NCBI GenBank assembly: GCA_038207585.1
Contig: JBBQZP010000003.1
Coordinates: 62,001-126,000, forward strand
Direction of reading: 5' to 3'
DNA from: JBBQZP01 sp038207585
GTDB lineage: Bacteria; Pseudomonadota; Alphaproteobacteria; Rhodobacterales; Rhodobacteraceae
Length of the DNA stretch: 64,000 bases
Part shown: positions 15,186 through 24,034 of the stretch, in pieces
How positions within the stretch are numbered: the first letter of the stretch is position 1
How the letters are laid out: each line of letters starts with the position of its first letter
Position numbers and translations under genes: made by a program
Notes under the pieces: model-generated
What the model saw: the letters and a program-made list of their open reading frames with translations, nothing else
What the model was told of the DNA's origin: nothing
Databases searched by the model: none

Positions 15186-15636
15186 CCCCACCATCTACAT
15201 CGACGCCGATGCCTGCCCGGTCAAGACCGAGGCAGAACGGGTGGCGGTGCGCCACGGGATAAGGATGGTGCTGGTGTCGAACGGCGGCATCCGCCCGTCG
15301 GCCAACCCGCTGATCGACAGTGTTTTCGTACCCGATGGCCCGGATGAGGCCGACAAGTGGATCGCCGACCGCGCAGGCATTGGCGACATCGTGGTGACGG
15401 GCGATATCCCCTTGGCCGCGAAATGTGTGGCGGCGGGCGCGCAGGTTTTGCGCCACAATGGCGAGGCGCTGACGGCGGCCAACATCGGCAACGTGCTGGC
15501 CACGCGTGATCTGATGGCAGATCTGCGCAGCGCCGATCCGTTCCGGCAGGGCGGCGGCAAGCCTTTTGCGAAAGCCGACCGCTCGCGCTTTCTGGAGCGG
15601 TTGGAGCGGATGATCCGGGCAGCAAAAGACGCGTGA
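15178..15636 (+). CDS. YaiI/YqxD family protein (DUF188)
   Basis: 152 aa. IYIDADACPVKTEAERVA is the family signature, and DIVVTGDIPLAAKCVAAGAQ and LATRDLMADLR are also conserved. The fold is PIN-like with Asp residues near the N-terminus. Biochemical function is not established. It starts inside the last 8 bases of fghA. Confidence 0.88.
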   Translation: MADPTIYIDADACPVKTEAERVAVRHGIRMVLVSNGGIRPSANPLIDSVFVPDGPDEADKWIADRAGIGDIVVTGDIPLAAKCVAAGAQVLRHNGEALTAANIGNVLATRDLMADLRSADPFRQGGGKPFAKADRSRFLERLERMIRAAKDA

Positions 15637-15685
15637 TGTCGCGGGCGGGCAAGACGCGCCCAGTTCAGGGCGGCACAACATTCGC

Positions 15686-16627
15686 ATGAGCCAGTCCGAA
15701 CCTGTTGCAGCCTCTACGCCGATCCTGTTTGCACTGGGCGGTGCTGCGATACTGTCGTTGAACGACATGGCGATCAAGTTCCTGTCGGGCGGCTACCCCT
15801 TGCATCAGGTGATCCTGACGCGCTCGCTGATCGCGATCACGGTCATTCTGTGTTTCATGGGGGCAACGGGCACCGGATACCGCCAGTTGCGCACGACCCG
15901 CTGGCGCGAGCATCTTTTGCGCGTCGGGATCATCATGGTGTCGAACGTCGCCTATTTTCTGGGGCTGGCGGCGCTGCCCTTGGCTGATGCGGTGGCTATT
16001 GGTTATGTCAGCCCGATTTTCGTGACGCTTTTGTCGATCGTGGTGCTGGGCGAAAAGGTCGGGCCCCGGCGCTGGGCAGCGGTGGCGGCAGGGATGCTGG
16101 GCGTTCTGGTGATGATGCGGCCGGGCGAAGGTGGCCTGCACCTGCCCGCGCTGATGGTCATGCTGTCGGCGTTTTGCTATGCCAGCGGCAACATCATGAC
16201 CCGGCGGATGAAGGATACCGAGGCGGCGGTAACGCTCAATTTCTATGTCCAGGTCGGGTTTATAGTCGTCAGTATGACCATGGGCATTAGCGTAGGTGAC
16301 GGGCATCTGGCAGGATCGGGCGATCCGTCCCTGGCGTTCCTGCTGCGGGCATGGGTCTGGCCGCCACTTGGCGATGTGCCGTTTTTTCTGGCAACGGGGT
16401 TGGCAGTGGCGGTCGGCGGGCTGATGATCTCGCAGGCTTACCGCACTGGCGAGGCCGGGCTGATTGCGCCGTTCGAATATGTCGGAATGCCGATGGCGAT
16501 CTTCTGGGGTGTCGTCATCTTTGGACGCTGGCCCGATGGCGTGGCCTGGGTGGGGATTGCGCTAATCTGCGGCGCGGGGCTTTATGTGTTCTGGCGCGAA
16601 CGACGGATCAGGGAAGGGCAGGCATGA
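15686..16627 (+). CDS. DMT superfamily permease (EamA domains)
   Basis: 313 aa with about ten transmembrane helices in two EamA repeats. The first begins FALGGAAILSLNDMAIKFLSGG and the second follows LMVMLSAFCYASGNIMTRR. These are drug/metabolite-type inner-membrane transporters. The substrate cannot be inferred. The stop overlaps the next start by 4 nt, linking it to the HAD and cyclodeaminase-like genes. Confidence 0.85.
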   Translation: MSQSEPVAASTPILFALGGAAILSLNDMAIKFLSGGYPLHQVILTRSLIAITVILCFMGATGTGYRQLRTTRWREHLLRVGIIMVSNVAYFLGLAALPLADAVAIGYVSPIFVTLLSIVVLGEKVGPRRWAAVAAGMLGVLVMMRPGEGGLHLPALMVMLSAFCYASGNIMTRRMKDTEAAVTLNFYVQVGFIVVSMTMGISVGDGHLAGSGDPSLAFLLRAWVWPPLGDVPFFLATGLAVAVGGLMISQAYRTGEAGLIAPFEYVGMPMAIFWGVVIFGRWPDGVAWVGIALICGAGLYVFWRERRIREGQA

Positions 16628-17247
16628 TACCCAAGGCCGTGATTTTCGACATCGGCAATGTGCTGATCGAATGGAACCCGGAGCGGTTCTATGACGCCAC
16701 CATCGGCGAGGCGCGCAGGCGTGCCCTGTTCGCCGAGGTTGATCTGCACCGCATGAACGACCTGATCGACGAAGGCGCGTTGTTTCGCGAAACGATCTAC
16801 GACTGGGCCGATGCACACCCCGATTGGAGCCCCGAAATCCGGCTGTGGTATGACCGCTGGATCGACATGGCTTCGCCCCGCATCGAGGGCTCCATCGCGC
16901 TGATGCGCGCCTTGCAGACCAAGGGCGTTCCGGTCTTTGCGCTGACGAATTTCGGCATCCACAGCTTTGCCTATGCCCGCACGCAATACGATTTTCTGGA
17001 TGCGTTCGATCATGCCTATGTCAGCGGGCGAATGGGAGTGATCAAACCCGACGCCCGCATCTACGCGATGGTCGAGGCGCATTCGGGCCTCGCGCCAGAG
17101 CAACTTTTGTTCACCGACGACCGCGCCGACAACATCGCGGCAGCAGCTGCGCGCGGCTGGCAGGTACATCAATTCACCGGATGGCAGGGATGGGCCGGGA
17201 CGCTTGTATCCGCCGGATTGCTGACCAAAGAGGAGGCGGGATTATGA
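16624..17247 (+). CDS. HAD-superfamily hydrolase (subfamily IA)
   Basis: 207 aa. Motif I is VIFDIGNVLIEW, with Asn in place of the second Asp, as in many YihX-like HAD members. Motif II Thr is in FALTNFG, motif III Lys in GVIKPDARIY and motif IV is LFTDDRADN. It is probably a small-molecule phosphatase in the cytoplasm. It overlaps both neighbours by ATGA. Confidence 0.88.
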   Translation: MIPKAVIFDIGNVLIEWNPERFYDATIGEARRRALFAEVDLHRMNDLIDEGALFRETIYDWADAHPDWSPEIRLWYDRWIDMASPRIEGSIALMRALQTKGVPVFALTNFGIHSFAYARTQYDFLDAFDHAYVSGRMGVIKPDARIYAMVEAHSGLAPEQLLFTDDRADNIAAAAARGWQVHQFTGWQGWAGTLVSAGLLTKEEAGL

Positions 17248-18155
17248 CCGTTCAGATCATCGGGCCCGAGGCCGAAGCGCACCTGACATGGGCGGGCCTG
17301 ACAGCGGCGCTGGAGGCCGGGCATCGCCTGCCCCGGGCCCAGATCAAGGATATGCTGTTGTACCGCGGCCCCGATACCCTGCTGAACCGCGCGGCGTGGA
17401 TCGACGGACTCGGGCAGTTGGTCAAATGCGCCACGATCTTTCCGGGCAACGCGGCTTTGGGCAAACCGGCGGTCAACGGAGTGGTCACGCTTTTTACCGA
17501 CCAGACGGGCGCGTTGGACGCTGTCGTTGATTTCCATCTGGTGACGAAATGGAAAACGGCTGGCGACAGCCTGTTGTCCGCCAAGCGGCTGGCCCCTGTA
17601 GACAGTCGCAAGATTTTGCTCGTGGGTGCCGGCACCGTCGCGCGATCAATGGTTGATGCATATTCCAGCGCCTTTCCACGGGCGGCGTTCACCGTCTGGA
17701 ACCGCAGCCCAGAGGCCGCGCAAGCACTGGCCACCGACCCCCGCGTCACGGCCACGGATGATTTGCAAAGGGCTGTGGCTGACGCAGATATCATCTGCAC
17801 CGCCACCATGTCGAAAAGCCCGCTGATCAAGGGCGAGTGGCTGCGCCCCGGCCAGCATCTTGACCTGATCGGCGCATATACCCCCGCCATGCGCGAGGTC
17901 GATGACGCCGCCATGCAACGCGCCCGCGTTTTTGTCGACTCTCGCGCCACAACCCTGCACCACATCGGTGAGTTGATGGAGCCATTGGCATCGGGTGCCA
18001 TTACCGAGGCCGATATTGCCGCTGATTTCTATGACGATCCGTCGCTTTTTGCCCGCCAGTCCGAAGATGAGATCACGATTGCCAAGAACGGCGGCGGAGC
18101 ACATCTGGACCTGATGACAGCGACGTACATCCTGAACGCCTGGCGCAATCGCTGA
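17244..18155 (+). CDS. Ornithine cyclodeaminase/mu-crystallin family protein
   Basis: 303 aa. The N-terminal substrate region has KDMLLYRGPDTLLNRAAWID and LVKCATIFPGN, and the Rossmann segment is ILLVGAGTVARSMVDAYS. The family includes ornithine cyclodeaminase, alanine dehydrogenases and ketimine reductases using NAD(P). The specific reaction is uncertain. It is the last gene of the three-gene overlapping set before tRNA-Pro. Confidence 0.84.
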   Translation: MTVQIIGPEAEAHLTWAGLTAALEAGHRLPRAQIKDMLLYRGPDTLLNRAAWIDGLGQLVKCATIFPGNAALGKPAVNGVVTLFTDQTGALDAVVDFHLVTKWKTAGDSLLSAKRLAPVDSRKILLVGAGTVARSMVDAYSSAFPRAAFTVWNRSPEAAQALATDPRVTATDDLQRAVADADIICTATMSKSPLIKGEWLRPGQHLDLIGAYTPAMREVDDAAMQRARVFVDSRATTLHHIGELMEPLASGAITEADIAADFYDDPSLFARQSEDEITIAKNGGGAHLDLMTATYILNAWRNR

Positions 18156-18167
18156 ATGTCGGGAATT

Positions 18168-18244
18168 TGGTCGGAGCGAGAGGATTCGAACCTCCGACCC
18201 CCTGCTCCCGAAGCAGGTGCGCTACCAGGCTGCGCTACGCTCCG
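18168..18244 (-). tRNA. tRNA-Pro (anticodon CGG)
   Basis: 77 nt including an encoded CCA. The acceptor stem is CGGAGCG/CGCTCCG. The anticodon stem-loop is CCTGC-TTCGGGA-GCAGG with CGG in the anticodon position. The T arm carries GGTTCGAATCC. Discriminator base A. Confidence 0.95.
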
Positions 18245-18302
18245 ACCGATGGCGCGGGGGTAAACCGAAGCGAGCGCGTTTGCAAGAGGGTGTCACGGGG
18301 AA

Positions 18303-19274
18303 TCAACGCGGCACGTCGCGCGACTCGCGCCGTTTCAACAGCAGCGAAATGCGTGGCATCAAGCCCGTTTCGGGGCGAGAGCGCGATTCCAGCACCGGCG
18401 TATTTTCCGAGACGCTGGCCTTGCCCTCACGCAGAACAATATAGATGCCGCTGGCAATGATGATCGCCGCGCCCACAAGTGTCAGCCCGTCGGGAGATTC
18501 GTTGAAGATCAGCGCGCCAAAGATCGTGGCCCAGATCATTTGCGAATACTGCATCGGTGCCACGATAATGGCAGAGCCGCTGCGATAGGCCAGAATAATC
18601 AAGAGCGTGGCTACGAATCCGAATGACGCGATTATGCCCAGCATACCCAGATGTTGAATCGGCATGGGCTTGTAGACAAAGGGCAGCGCGCAGCCCAAAA
18701 CGATGAAGTTCGCGGCCATCGGATACAGGATCAGAACGACAGGCCGTTCATCCTGCCCGATCTTGCGCACGATCACGGACGCAAGCGATGAAAACACCGC
18801 CGCCGCCAGTGCCGCCGCGTGCCCCAGCGCCAAAGGCTCTGCCCCCGGACGCAGCACGGTAAGAACCCCGATCAGGCCCACCACCACCGCCAGCCCGCGC
18901 CGGATACCGACCCTTTCGCCCAGAATTGGAATTGCCAGAATCGTGATCAGCAATGGTGCCGCGAACAGGATTGCATAGGTCTGAGCCAAAGGCAGCACGG
19001 AAAACGCATAGAACGCTGACAGTCCGGTGATCACCGTCGACACCGTGCGCAGGGCCGTCCACCACGGATGAACCGGGCGCAGATGGCCATCTGCGCGGTC
19101 ATTCATCAGCATCAGCGTAACCAGCGGAAACCCCAGCAGCACCGAGAAAAAGATGATCTGCACCGGCGAATAGATGCCGCCCAGAATTTTAACAACCACA
19201 TCATGCGTGGCAAATATCGCAAAAGACAAAAGCGCCAGAAGCGCACCACGCATGTTGGAATTCTGGATCGCCAT
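18303..19274 (-). CDS. DMT superfamily permease (EamA domains)
   Basis: 323 aa. Ten hydrophobic helices form two EamA repeats (LALLSFAIFATHDVVVKIL; HAAALAAAVFSSLASVIVRK). A polar C-terminal tail of about 40 residues (VLREGKASVSEN...) extends beyond the last helix. It is an inner-membrane transporter of unknown substrate. It is related in family, not closely in sequence, to the gene at 15686, and stands alone. Confidence 0.84.
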   Translation of the reverse strand: MAIQNSNMRGALLALLSFAIFATHDVVVKILGGIYSPVQIIFFSVLLGFPLVTLMLMNDRADGHLRPVHPWWTALRTVSTVITGLSAFYAFSVLPLAQTYAILFAAPLLITILAIPILGERVGIRRGLAVVVGLIGVLTVLRPGAEPLALGHAAALAAAVFSSLASVIVRKIGQDERPVVLILYPMAANFIVLGCALPFVYKPMPIQHLGMLGIIASFGFVATLLIILAYRSGSAIIVAPMQYSQMIWATIFGALIFNESPDGLTLVGAAIIIASGIYIVLREGKASVSENTPVLESRSRPETGLMPRISLLLKRRESRDVPR

Positions 19275-19362
19275 AAAAGGTTCACACGCTTGCAGCCGGA
19301 CTGAATGAACCCTCTTCTTTCAACCGATCCGCAAAAGTGCAAGGCCAATGAGGGCGAAGGTT

Positions 19363-19950
19363 CTAGATCAGCCGCACTTGCGTACCGATTGGGGCCACCG
19401 CAAAGAGCGCTTCGATGTGTTCGTTGTAAAGCCCGACACAGCCCGACGATGACCGGCGCCCGATCTTGCGCGTGTCATGCGTGCCGTGAATGATATAGGC
19501 GGGCCAATCCAAATACATCGCATGCGTGCCCAAGGGGTTGGTCGGGCCGGGCGGGGTGTAGTGCAGCGTCGGATCGCGTTCCATCATCGACGGCGTCGGT
19601 GTCCAGTCGGGACCGACCTTCTTGCGTACAATCTCGGTATAGCCACGGCGGGTCAGCTCTTCGGTCAGGGGAACCGAGCTTGGATAAAGCCGGTAATCCT
19701 GACCGTCTGCGGACCAGAAATGCAGCGCGCGCGACACCAGATCGGCGACGATTGCGCCCTTGCCCAACGTCTCGAAATGATCCTGCCAATCCTGCGTTAC
19801 AAAGGCGGAAATGTTCGCGCGGGTGCCTGACGGGCTCACGACGTCGGGCGCGCGGCCCTGTGCCCGCAAAACGGCTGGCACCGCAAGGGGAACAAGCGCG
19901 GCCATGCCGCCAATGATCAAATTACGACGCGAGGGCGAAGCGTTTTGCAT
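19363..19950 (-). CDS. L,D-transpeptidase (YkuD family), Tat-exported
   Basis: 195 aa. The N-terminus SRRNLIIGGMAALVPLAVPAV is a twin-arginine type signal. The YkuD active site reads IHGTHDTRKIGRRSSSGCVG, with the catalytic Cys in SSGC and the upstream His. Such enzymes crosslink peptidoglycan or attach proteins to it in the periplasm. The frame extends to 20019, but ATG 19950 begins the signal. It is a single gene downstream of a gap from leuB. Confidence 0.9.
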   Translation of the reverse strand: MQNASPSRRNLIIGGMAALVPLAVPAVLRAQGRAPDVVSPSGTRANISAFVTQDWQDHFETLGKGAIVADLVSRALHFWSADGQDYRLYPSSVPLTEELTRRGYTEIVRKKVGPDWTPTPSMMERDPTLHYTPPGPTNPLGTHAMYLDWPAYIIHGTHDTRKIGRRSSSGCVGLYNEHIEALFAVAPIGTQVRLI

Positions 19951-20062
19951 ACTGCCGATCCTTTTTTTGTTCTGCTTACTATGCCAAACAATGCAAAAAG
20001 GTTCCAGACCGCGTCCCATTGCGACAAGTCACGAATGGGTCATCGGCAGCGCGTCCGCTGTG

Positions 20063-21169
20063 TCAGAGGGACGAGTCCAGCGCTGCCAGAACCGCGTCAC
20101 CCATGCCAGTGGTGCTAATCGGGGTGCCGCCTTCGGGGCCCATCAGATCGGCGGTGCGCAGACCGTCGGCCAGCACCTTTTCGACCGCCGCCTCGACCCG
20201 CTCGGCCTCATCCCCCAGATCGAACGAATAGCGCAGCGCCATCGCAAACGACAGGATGCAGGCAATCGGGTTCGCCTTGCCCTGCCCCGCAATATCGGGG
20301 GCAGAGCCATGCACGGGCTCATAAAGCGCCTTGGGCCGGCCATTCGCCATCGGCGCGCCTAGGCTGGCCGACGGCAGCATACCAAGCGATCCGGTCAGCA
20401 TGGCGGCACAATCCGACAGCACGTCGCCGAACAGGTTGTCAGTCACGATCACATCAAACTGCTTGGGCGCGCGGACAAGCTGCATCGCACCGTTGTCAGC
20501 ATACATGTGCGAAAGCTGGACCTCGGGGTATTCCTTGTCATGCACTTCCTGCACGACCTCACGCCACAGGATGCCCGATTCCATGACGTTGGCCTTTTCC
20601 ATCGAACAGACCTTGTTCGACCGCCGCTTTGCCAGCTCGAACGCCGACCGGGCCACGCGCGCAATCTCGGATTCCGTGTAGCGCTGGGTGTTGATGCCCA
20701 CGCGTTCGTTGCCTTCAACGAAAATCCCGCGCGGCTCGCCGAAATAGACGCCGCTCGTCAGTTCGCGCACGATCACGATATCCAGCCCGGCCACGATATC
20801 ACGCTTGAGGCTGGAGAAATCGGCCAGCGCGTCAAAGCATTGCGCCGGGCGCAGGTTGGAAAACAGGTCCATCTCTTTGCGCAGACGCAAAAGCCCGCGC
20901 TCGGGCTTCACGCTGAAATCCAGAACATCGTATTTCGGGCCACCCACGGCCCCCAGCAGAACAGCATCCGCCGCCTGCGCCTTGGCCATCGTCGCATCGG
21001 TAAGGGGCGTGCCATGCGCATCATAGGCAGCACCCCCGACCAGATCTTCGGTCACATCAAAGATGATGCCGCGCTTGGTGCCGAACCAACCGATAATCCT
21101 CTTCACCTCGGCCATAACCTCGGGGCCGATGCCGTCACCGGCGAGGATAAGAAGGGTCGGGTTGGCCAT
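20063..21169 (-). CDS. leuB: 3-isopropylmalate dehydrogenase
   Basis: 368 aa, the usual length. LLILAGDGIGPEVMAE starts the fold. RELTSGVYFGEPRG and the late segment IVTDNLFGDVLSDCAAMLTGSLGMLPSA (in parts) are conserved substrate, metal and NAD sites, and EPVHGSAPDIAG is the family signature. It converts 3-isopropylmalate to 4-methyl-2-oxopentanoate in leucine synthesis. It lies downstream of leuCD on the same strand, separated by two other genes. Confidence 0.96.
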   Translation of the reverse strand: MANPTLLILAGDGIGPEVMAEVKRIIGWFGTKRGIIFDVTEDLVGGAAYDAHGTPLTDATMAKAQAADAVLLGAVGGPKYDVLDFSVKPERGLLRLRKEMDLFSNLRPAQCFDALADFSSLKRDIVAGLDIVIVRELTSGVYFGEPRGIFVEGNERVGINTQRYTESEIARVARSAFELAKRRSNKVCSMEKANVMESGILWREVVQEVHDKEYPEVQLSHMYADNGAMQLVRAPKQFDVIVTDNLFGDVLSDCAAMLTGSLGMLPSASLGAPMANGRPKALYEPVHGSAPDIAGQGKANPIACILSFAMALRYSFDLGDEAERVEAAVEKVLADGLRTADLMGPEGGTPISTTGMGDAVLAALDSSL

Positions 21170-21245
21170 GATATGCGTCCTTGAGGCTGCGGAAAACGGG
21201 TCGCAAGCGGCGTAGCCGTTGGGGGGTGCAAGGTCAAGCGGGGCC

Positions 21246-22307
21246 TCAGGGGGTCTCGATATCCACCCAGACCGGGCGATGCCTTGAGGCCGTCGCGGCG
21301 GTCGCAGCCAGCGGATCAGACGGTGCGGGCCACAGAACGCCCGCGCCTGTCACGCGCAGATCGGTCGAGGGCAGAACATAATCCACCCGCAGCCGCCCCG
21401 GCCCGTTATTGGCCGAATAATCCGCCGTATCCAGCGCGGGGTCGCCTTTCTGACGCGCGCCCTGCTGCGGGTCCGCGCCACGGGCGGAAGGGTCTTGCAA
21501 AAGCGGGCTGGTCAGCAGGGCCCGCATCGCACCCGCGCGGCCATCGCCATCGACCGGATCAAGGTCAGACTGACCCAGAATCACAAACGGGGCTTGCGGC
21601 GTCGCAAAGGGCAGATCGCCCGCCAGAAGCCGCAGCCAGAACGCCGCCTCGTCATGGTTGCGCCGCCCATTGCGGTCTTCGGGGCCGTCAAACACCGGCG
21701 GCGTGGCGTGCCATGCCAGCAGCGTCAGAACCCGCCTGTCGGGCAGTTCAACCGGCACCTGCCAGTGCCCGGTTGTGGACAGGCGCTGAATGGCAAGCAA
21801 TCCGGGGTCGATGCCGGGCGGCACAAGTGCGCCGGGCAGATCGCGCCACAGATAGCCCGAGAAATCCACCACGTCCGCCGCACGGATCGGCAGGCGCGAG
21901 AGAATCGCCATGCCCTCCTCCCCCCGGAAGCGGCCATAGCCCTGCGCATCGCGCGCATCGCCGAAATAGCCGTTGCCATCGACATCAAAGCCCGTTGGAA
22001 CGCCGGTATTGGGCTGCAGCGCAAAGCGATGGGGATAGGGCCGCCCCGCCTTTTCCAGCGCATCGGCCAGCGCGCCCAGCGCGATACCATCCAGATCCCA
22101 GTCTACCCCGGTCAGCACGACCACATCGGCATCCAGCGCCACCATCATCGAAACGCTGGCCTTTACCTGCGAGTCACCCCGCAGGATGTCTCGCAACAAA
22201 AGCCCAGGACCGGCCCGGTTCAGATCAGGGTTATAGGTGGCAATGCGCAGACTCTCTGCCGCCGCTGGTCCGGACAAAACCGCCAGAACCGCGAGTACTG
22301 CAATCAG
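21246..22307 (-). CDS. Endonuclease/exonuclease/phosphatase-family protein, secreted
   Basis: 353 aa if started at CTG 22307. The frame has no ATG, GTG or TTG in the right place. CTG overlaps the stop of the upstream gene as CTGA and begins a clean signal peptide (LIAVLAVLAVLSGPAAAES). The mature part has LRIATYNPDLNRAG, DADVVVLTGVDWD, FVILGQSDLDPVDGDG and YVLPSTDLRV, the order of EEP-fold hydrolases. VDWD and QSDLDP depart from the usual GE and GDFN motifs, so activity is uncertain. It sits between leuD and leuB. An ATG further upstream would overlap the previous gene by more than 130 bp. Confidence 0.7.
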   Translation of the reverse strand: MIAVLAVLAVLSGPAAAESLRIATYNPDLNRAGPGLLLRDILRGDSQVKASVSMMVALDADVVVLTGVDWDLDGIALGALADALEKAGRPYPHRFALQPNTGVPTGFDVDGNGYFGDARDAQGYGRFRGEEGMAILSRLPIRAADVVDFSGYLWRDLPGALVPPGIDPGLLAIQRLSTTGHWQVPVELPDRRVLTLLAWHATPPVFDGPEDRNGRRNHDEAAFWLRLLAGDLPFATPQAPFVILGQSDLDPVDGDGRAGAMRALLTSPLLQDPSARGADPQQGARQKGDPALDTADYSANNGPGRLRVDYVLPSTDLRVTGAGVLWPAPSDPLAATAATASRHRPVWVDIETP

Positions 22308-23239
22308 GCCGGTATAAGCCCGTTGCTTTCCTGCGGGCCGTTGATGCGGCGCTTTTCGCGGATCAGATCGGCAATCTTGCCCATCGCAATGCCGCGCATG
22401 AACAAGCTGGCGGGAAGAAAGGCCCATGCGGTCATCGTCCATATAAGCGTTTGCGGCGAGGTCAGAAGCAACGGCTCGAACCCCACACTGCCCAGTTTCA
22501 CCACGGCTGGTGTCAGGAATGGCAGCAAAAACCCTAACGCAATGTTAACGCGCGCATCGCGCTCGATCCTGGCGATCACATCGCCACCCGCTGTCGGGTC
22601 AAACGTCGGCAGGTTGATCCAGACGTTGAACGACCCGTTCTGCGTCGGCCAGCGGTTCAGCTTCAGCAGAACGACAAAGATGCACAACCCGATCAGCGAG
22701 ATCAGGTAAGCCATGCCCGCCGCCGTCCGCACCGCCTCGATCTGGGCGTCGGTGGCATCATCCGCCAGCATCAGTGTTGCCAGACGGACAGGGCTGTAGG
22801 GAAAATCCATGGCGTTGCTGATCAGCGCGCCGATGGCATGCACGATCGTATTCACCGAGGTCGGATCAATGCCGTGTTTGGCAATGACGGTCAGAGTCAC
22901 GACCGTGAAAAACAGTATCAGAAACCGCACGCGGTTGAATGGCGGGGCGTCGCGAAACTCGATCAGGCCGGGATAGGTGGCATTATATTCGGCAAAGGTC
23001 AGCATGCCCGCAAAAAGGGCCACAAGTGCCACCATCTGCTTGCCGTCAGAGCCGATGCCCGGCAACAACACCGACGGCGTCGCAACCAGAAGCACCACGA
23101 AAAATGCGCGCATAAGCGAGCCGCCAATTCGCGAAATCACTGCCTTGCCTTCCTCAATCAGGTCCGACATCGCTTTGTCCGATGCCATTGGCCCGATCAT
23201 CGTCCGCACTTTGTGGCGGGTTGCCTCAATCTTGCCCAA
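22304..23239 (-). CDS. Integral membrane protein of unknown function
   Basis: 311 aa. A soluble N-terminus of about 40 residues is followed by about six hydrophobic segments (AFFVVLLVATPSVLLPG, MVALVALFAGMLTFAEY, FLILFFTVVTLTVIA, AYLISLIGLCIFVVLLKL, IALGFLLPFLTPAVVKL, TAWAFLPASLFM). I do not recognise a family. The stop overlaps the CTG start of the EEP gene, so the two are probably translated together. The position within the leucine genes does not by itself imply a role in leucine synthesis. Confidence 0.75.
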   Translation of the reverse strand: MGKIEATRHKVRTMIGPMASDKAMSDLIEEGKAVISRIGGSLMRAFFVVLLVATPSVLLPGIGSDGKQMVALVALFAGMLTFAEYNATYPGLIEFRDAPPFNRVRFLILFFTVVTLTVIAKHGIDPTSVNTIVHAIGALISNAMDFPYSPVRLATLMLADDATDAQIEAVRTAAGMAYLISLIGLCIFVVLLKLNRWPTQNGSFNVWINLPTFDPTAGGDVIARIERDARVNIALGFLLPFLTPAVVKLGSVGFEPLLLTSPQTLIWTMTAWAFLPASLFMRGIAMGKIADLIREKRRINGPQESNGLIPA

Positions 23240-23352
23240 TTTTTGCCTTCTTTCGCCAGCCGCTGCAACTGTCCTGTCAGAAGACGCAATGTTTATGGCA
23301 CTTTAACGGAAAAGGTGTCGCCGCTTTGCATCAAAATCAGGGCCAAAACGCG

Positions 23353-23381
23353 GCCACCCTCCGCTTTTGGCGAAGGGTGGC
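23353..23381 (-). terminator. Hairpin after leuD
   Basis: On the minus strand GCCACCCT pairs with AGGGTGGC around an inner CGC/GCG and a CAAAA loop, about 40 bases after the leuD stop. GCGTTTTGG follows. It is a possible partial terminator that would separate leuCD from the downstream genes. Confidence 0.5.
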
Positions 23382-23418
23382 ACAAGATGTTGTAATTTTG
23401 GTTGATACGGCGAAGTTT

Positions 23419-24024
23419 TCAGACCCAGGGCCGCGCTTGCGATGCAGCCATTTCGAACAATTCGATGGACTTGGCTTTTTCCATTGTCAGCCCAATGTCA
23501 TCCAATCCGTTCAACAAACAGTGTTTTCTGAAGGCATCCACCTCGAACGGGAAACTCTGGCCGTCCGACGACGTGACGGTCTGCGTCTCAAGATCGACAC
23601 TCACGCGGGCATTGGCGCCGCGCTTTGCCCCCTCCATCAAAGCATCGACCTGCTCTTTGGGCAACACGATCGGCAGGATGCCGTTCTTGAAACAGTTGTT
23701 GAAGAAGATGTCGGCAAAGCTGGTCGAGATCACACAGCGGATGCCGAAATCCAACAGCGCCCAAGGCGCGTGTTCGCGTGAAGACCCGCAGCCGAAGTTG
23801 TCGCCGGCGATCAGGATCTCCGCGTTGCGGTAGGCGGGCTGATTCAGAACAAAGTCCGGAATTTCCGCACCGTCCAGCGTATAGCGCATCTCGTCAAACA
23901 GGTTCACACCAAGCCCGGTGCGCTTGATGGTTTTCAGGAACTGCTTGGGGATGATCATATCGGTGTCGATGTTGACCAAGGGCATGGGGGCGGCGATGCC
24001 GGTGAGGGTGGTGAATTTATCCAT
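23419..24024 (-). CDS. leuD: 3-isopropylmalate dehydratase small subunit
   Basis: 201 aa, typical for LeuD. It begins TTLTGIAAPMPLVNIDTDMI and carries GDNFGCGSSREHAPWAL, the small-subunit signature. It forms isopropylmalate isomerase with LeuC and starts 10 bp after the leuC stop. Confidence 0.96.
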   Translation of the reverse strand: MDKFTTLTGIAAPMPLVNIDTDMIIPKQFLKTIKRTGLGVNLFDEMRYTLDGAEIPDFVLNQPAYRNAEILIAGDNFGCGSSREHAPWALLDFGIRCVISTSFADIFFNNCFKNGILPIVLPKEQVDALMEGAKRGANARVSVDLETQTVTSSDGQSFPFEVDAFRKHCLLNGLDDIGLTMEKAKSIELFEMAASQARPWV

Positions 24025-24034
24025 GATCCGCTCC

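Noticed and set aside
15686..19274. The two DMT permeases as a recent duplication around tRNA-Pro, marking an integrated island
   Set aside because: The proteins are only distantly similar, no integrase or att repeat of the tRNA end is visible, and composition does not change.
21284..22537. Plus-strand frames opposite the EEP gene
   Set aside because: Pro/Arg/Ala-rich shadow translation; no start context and no motifs.
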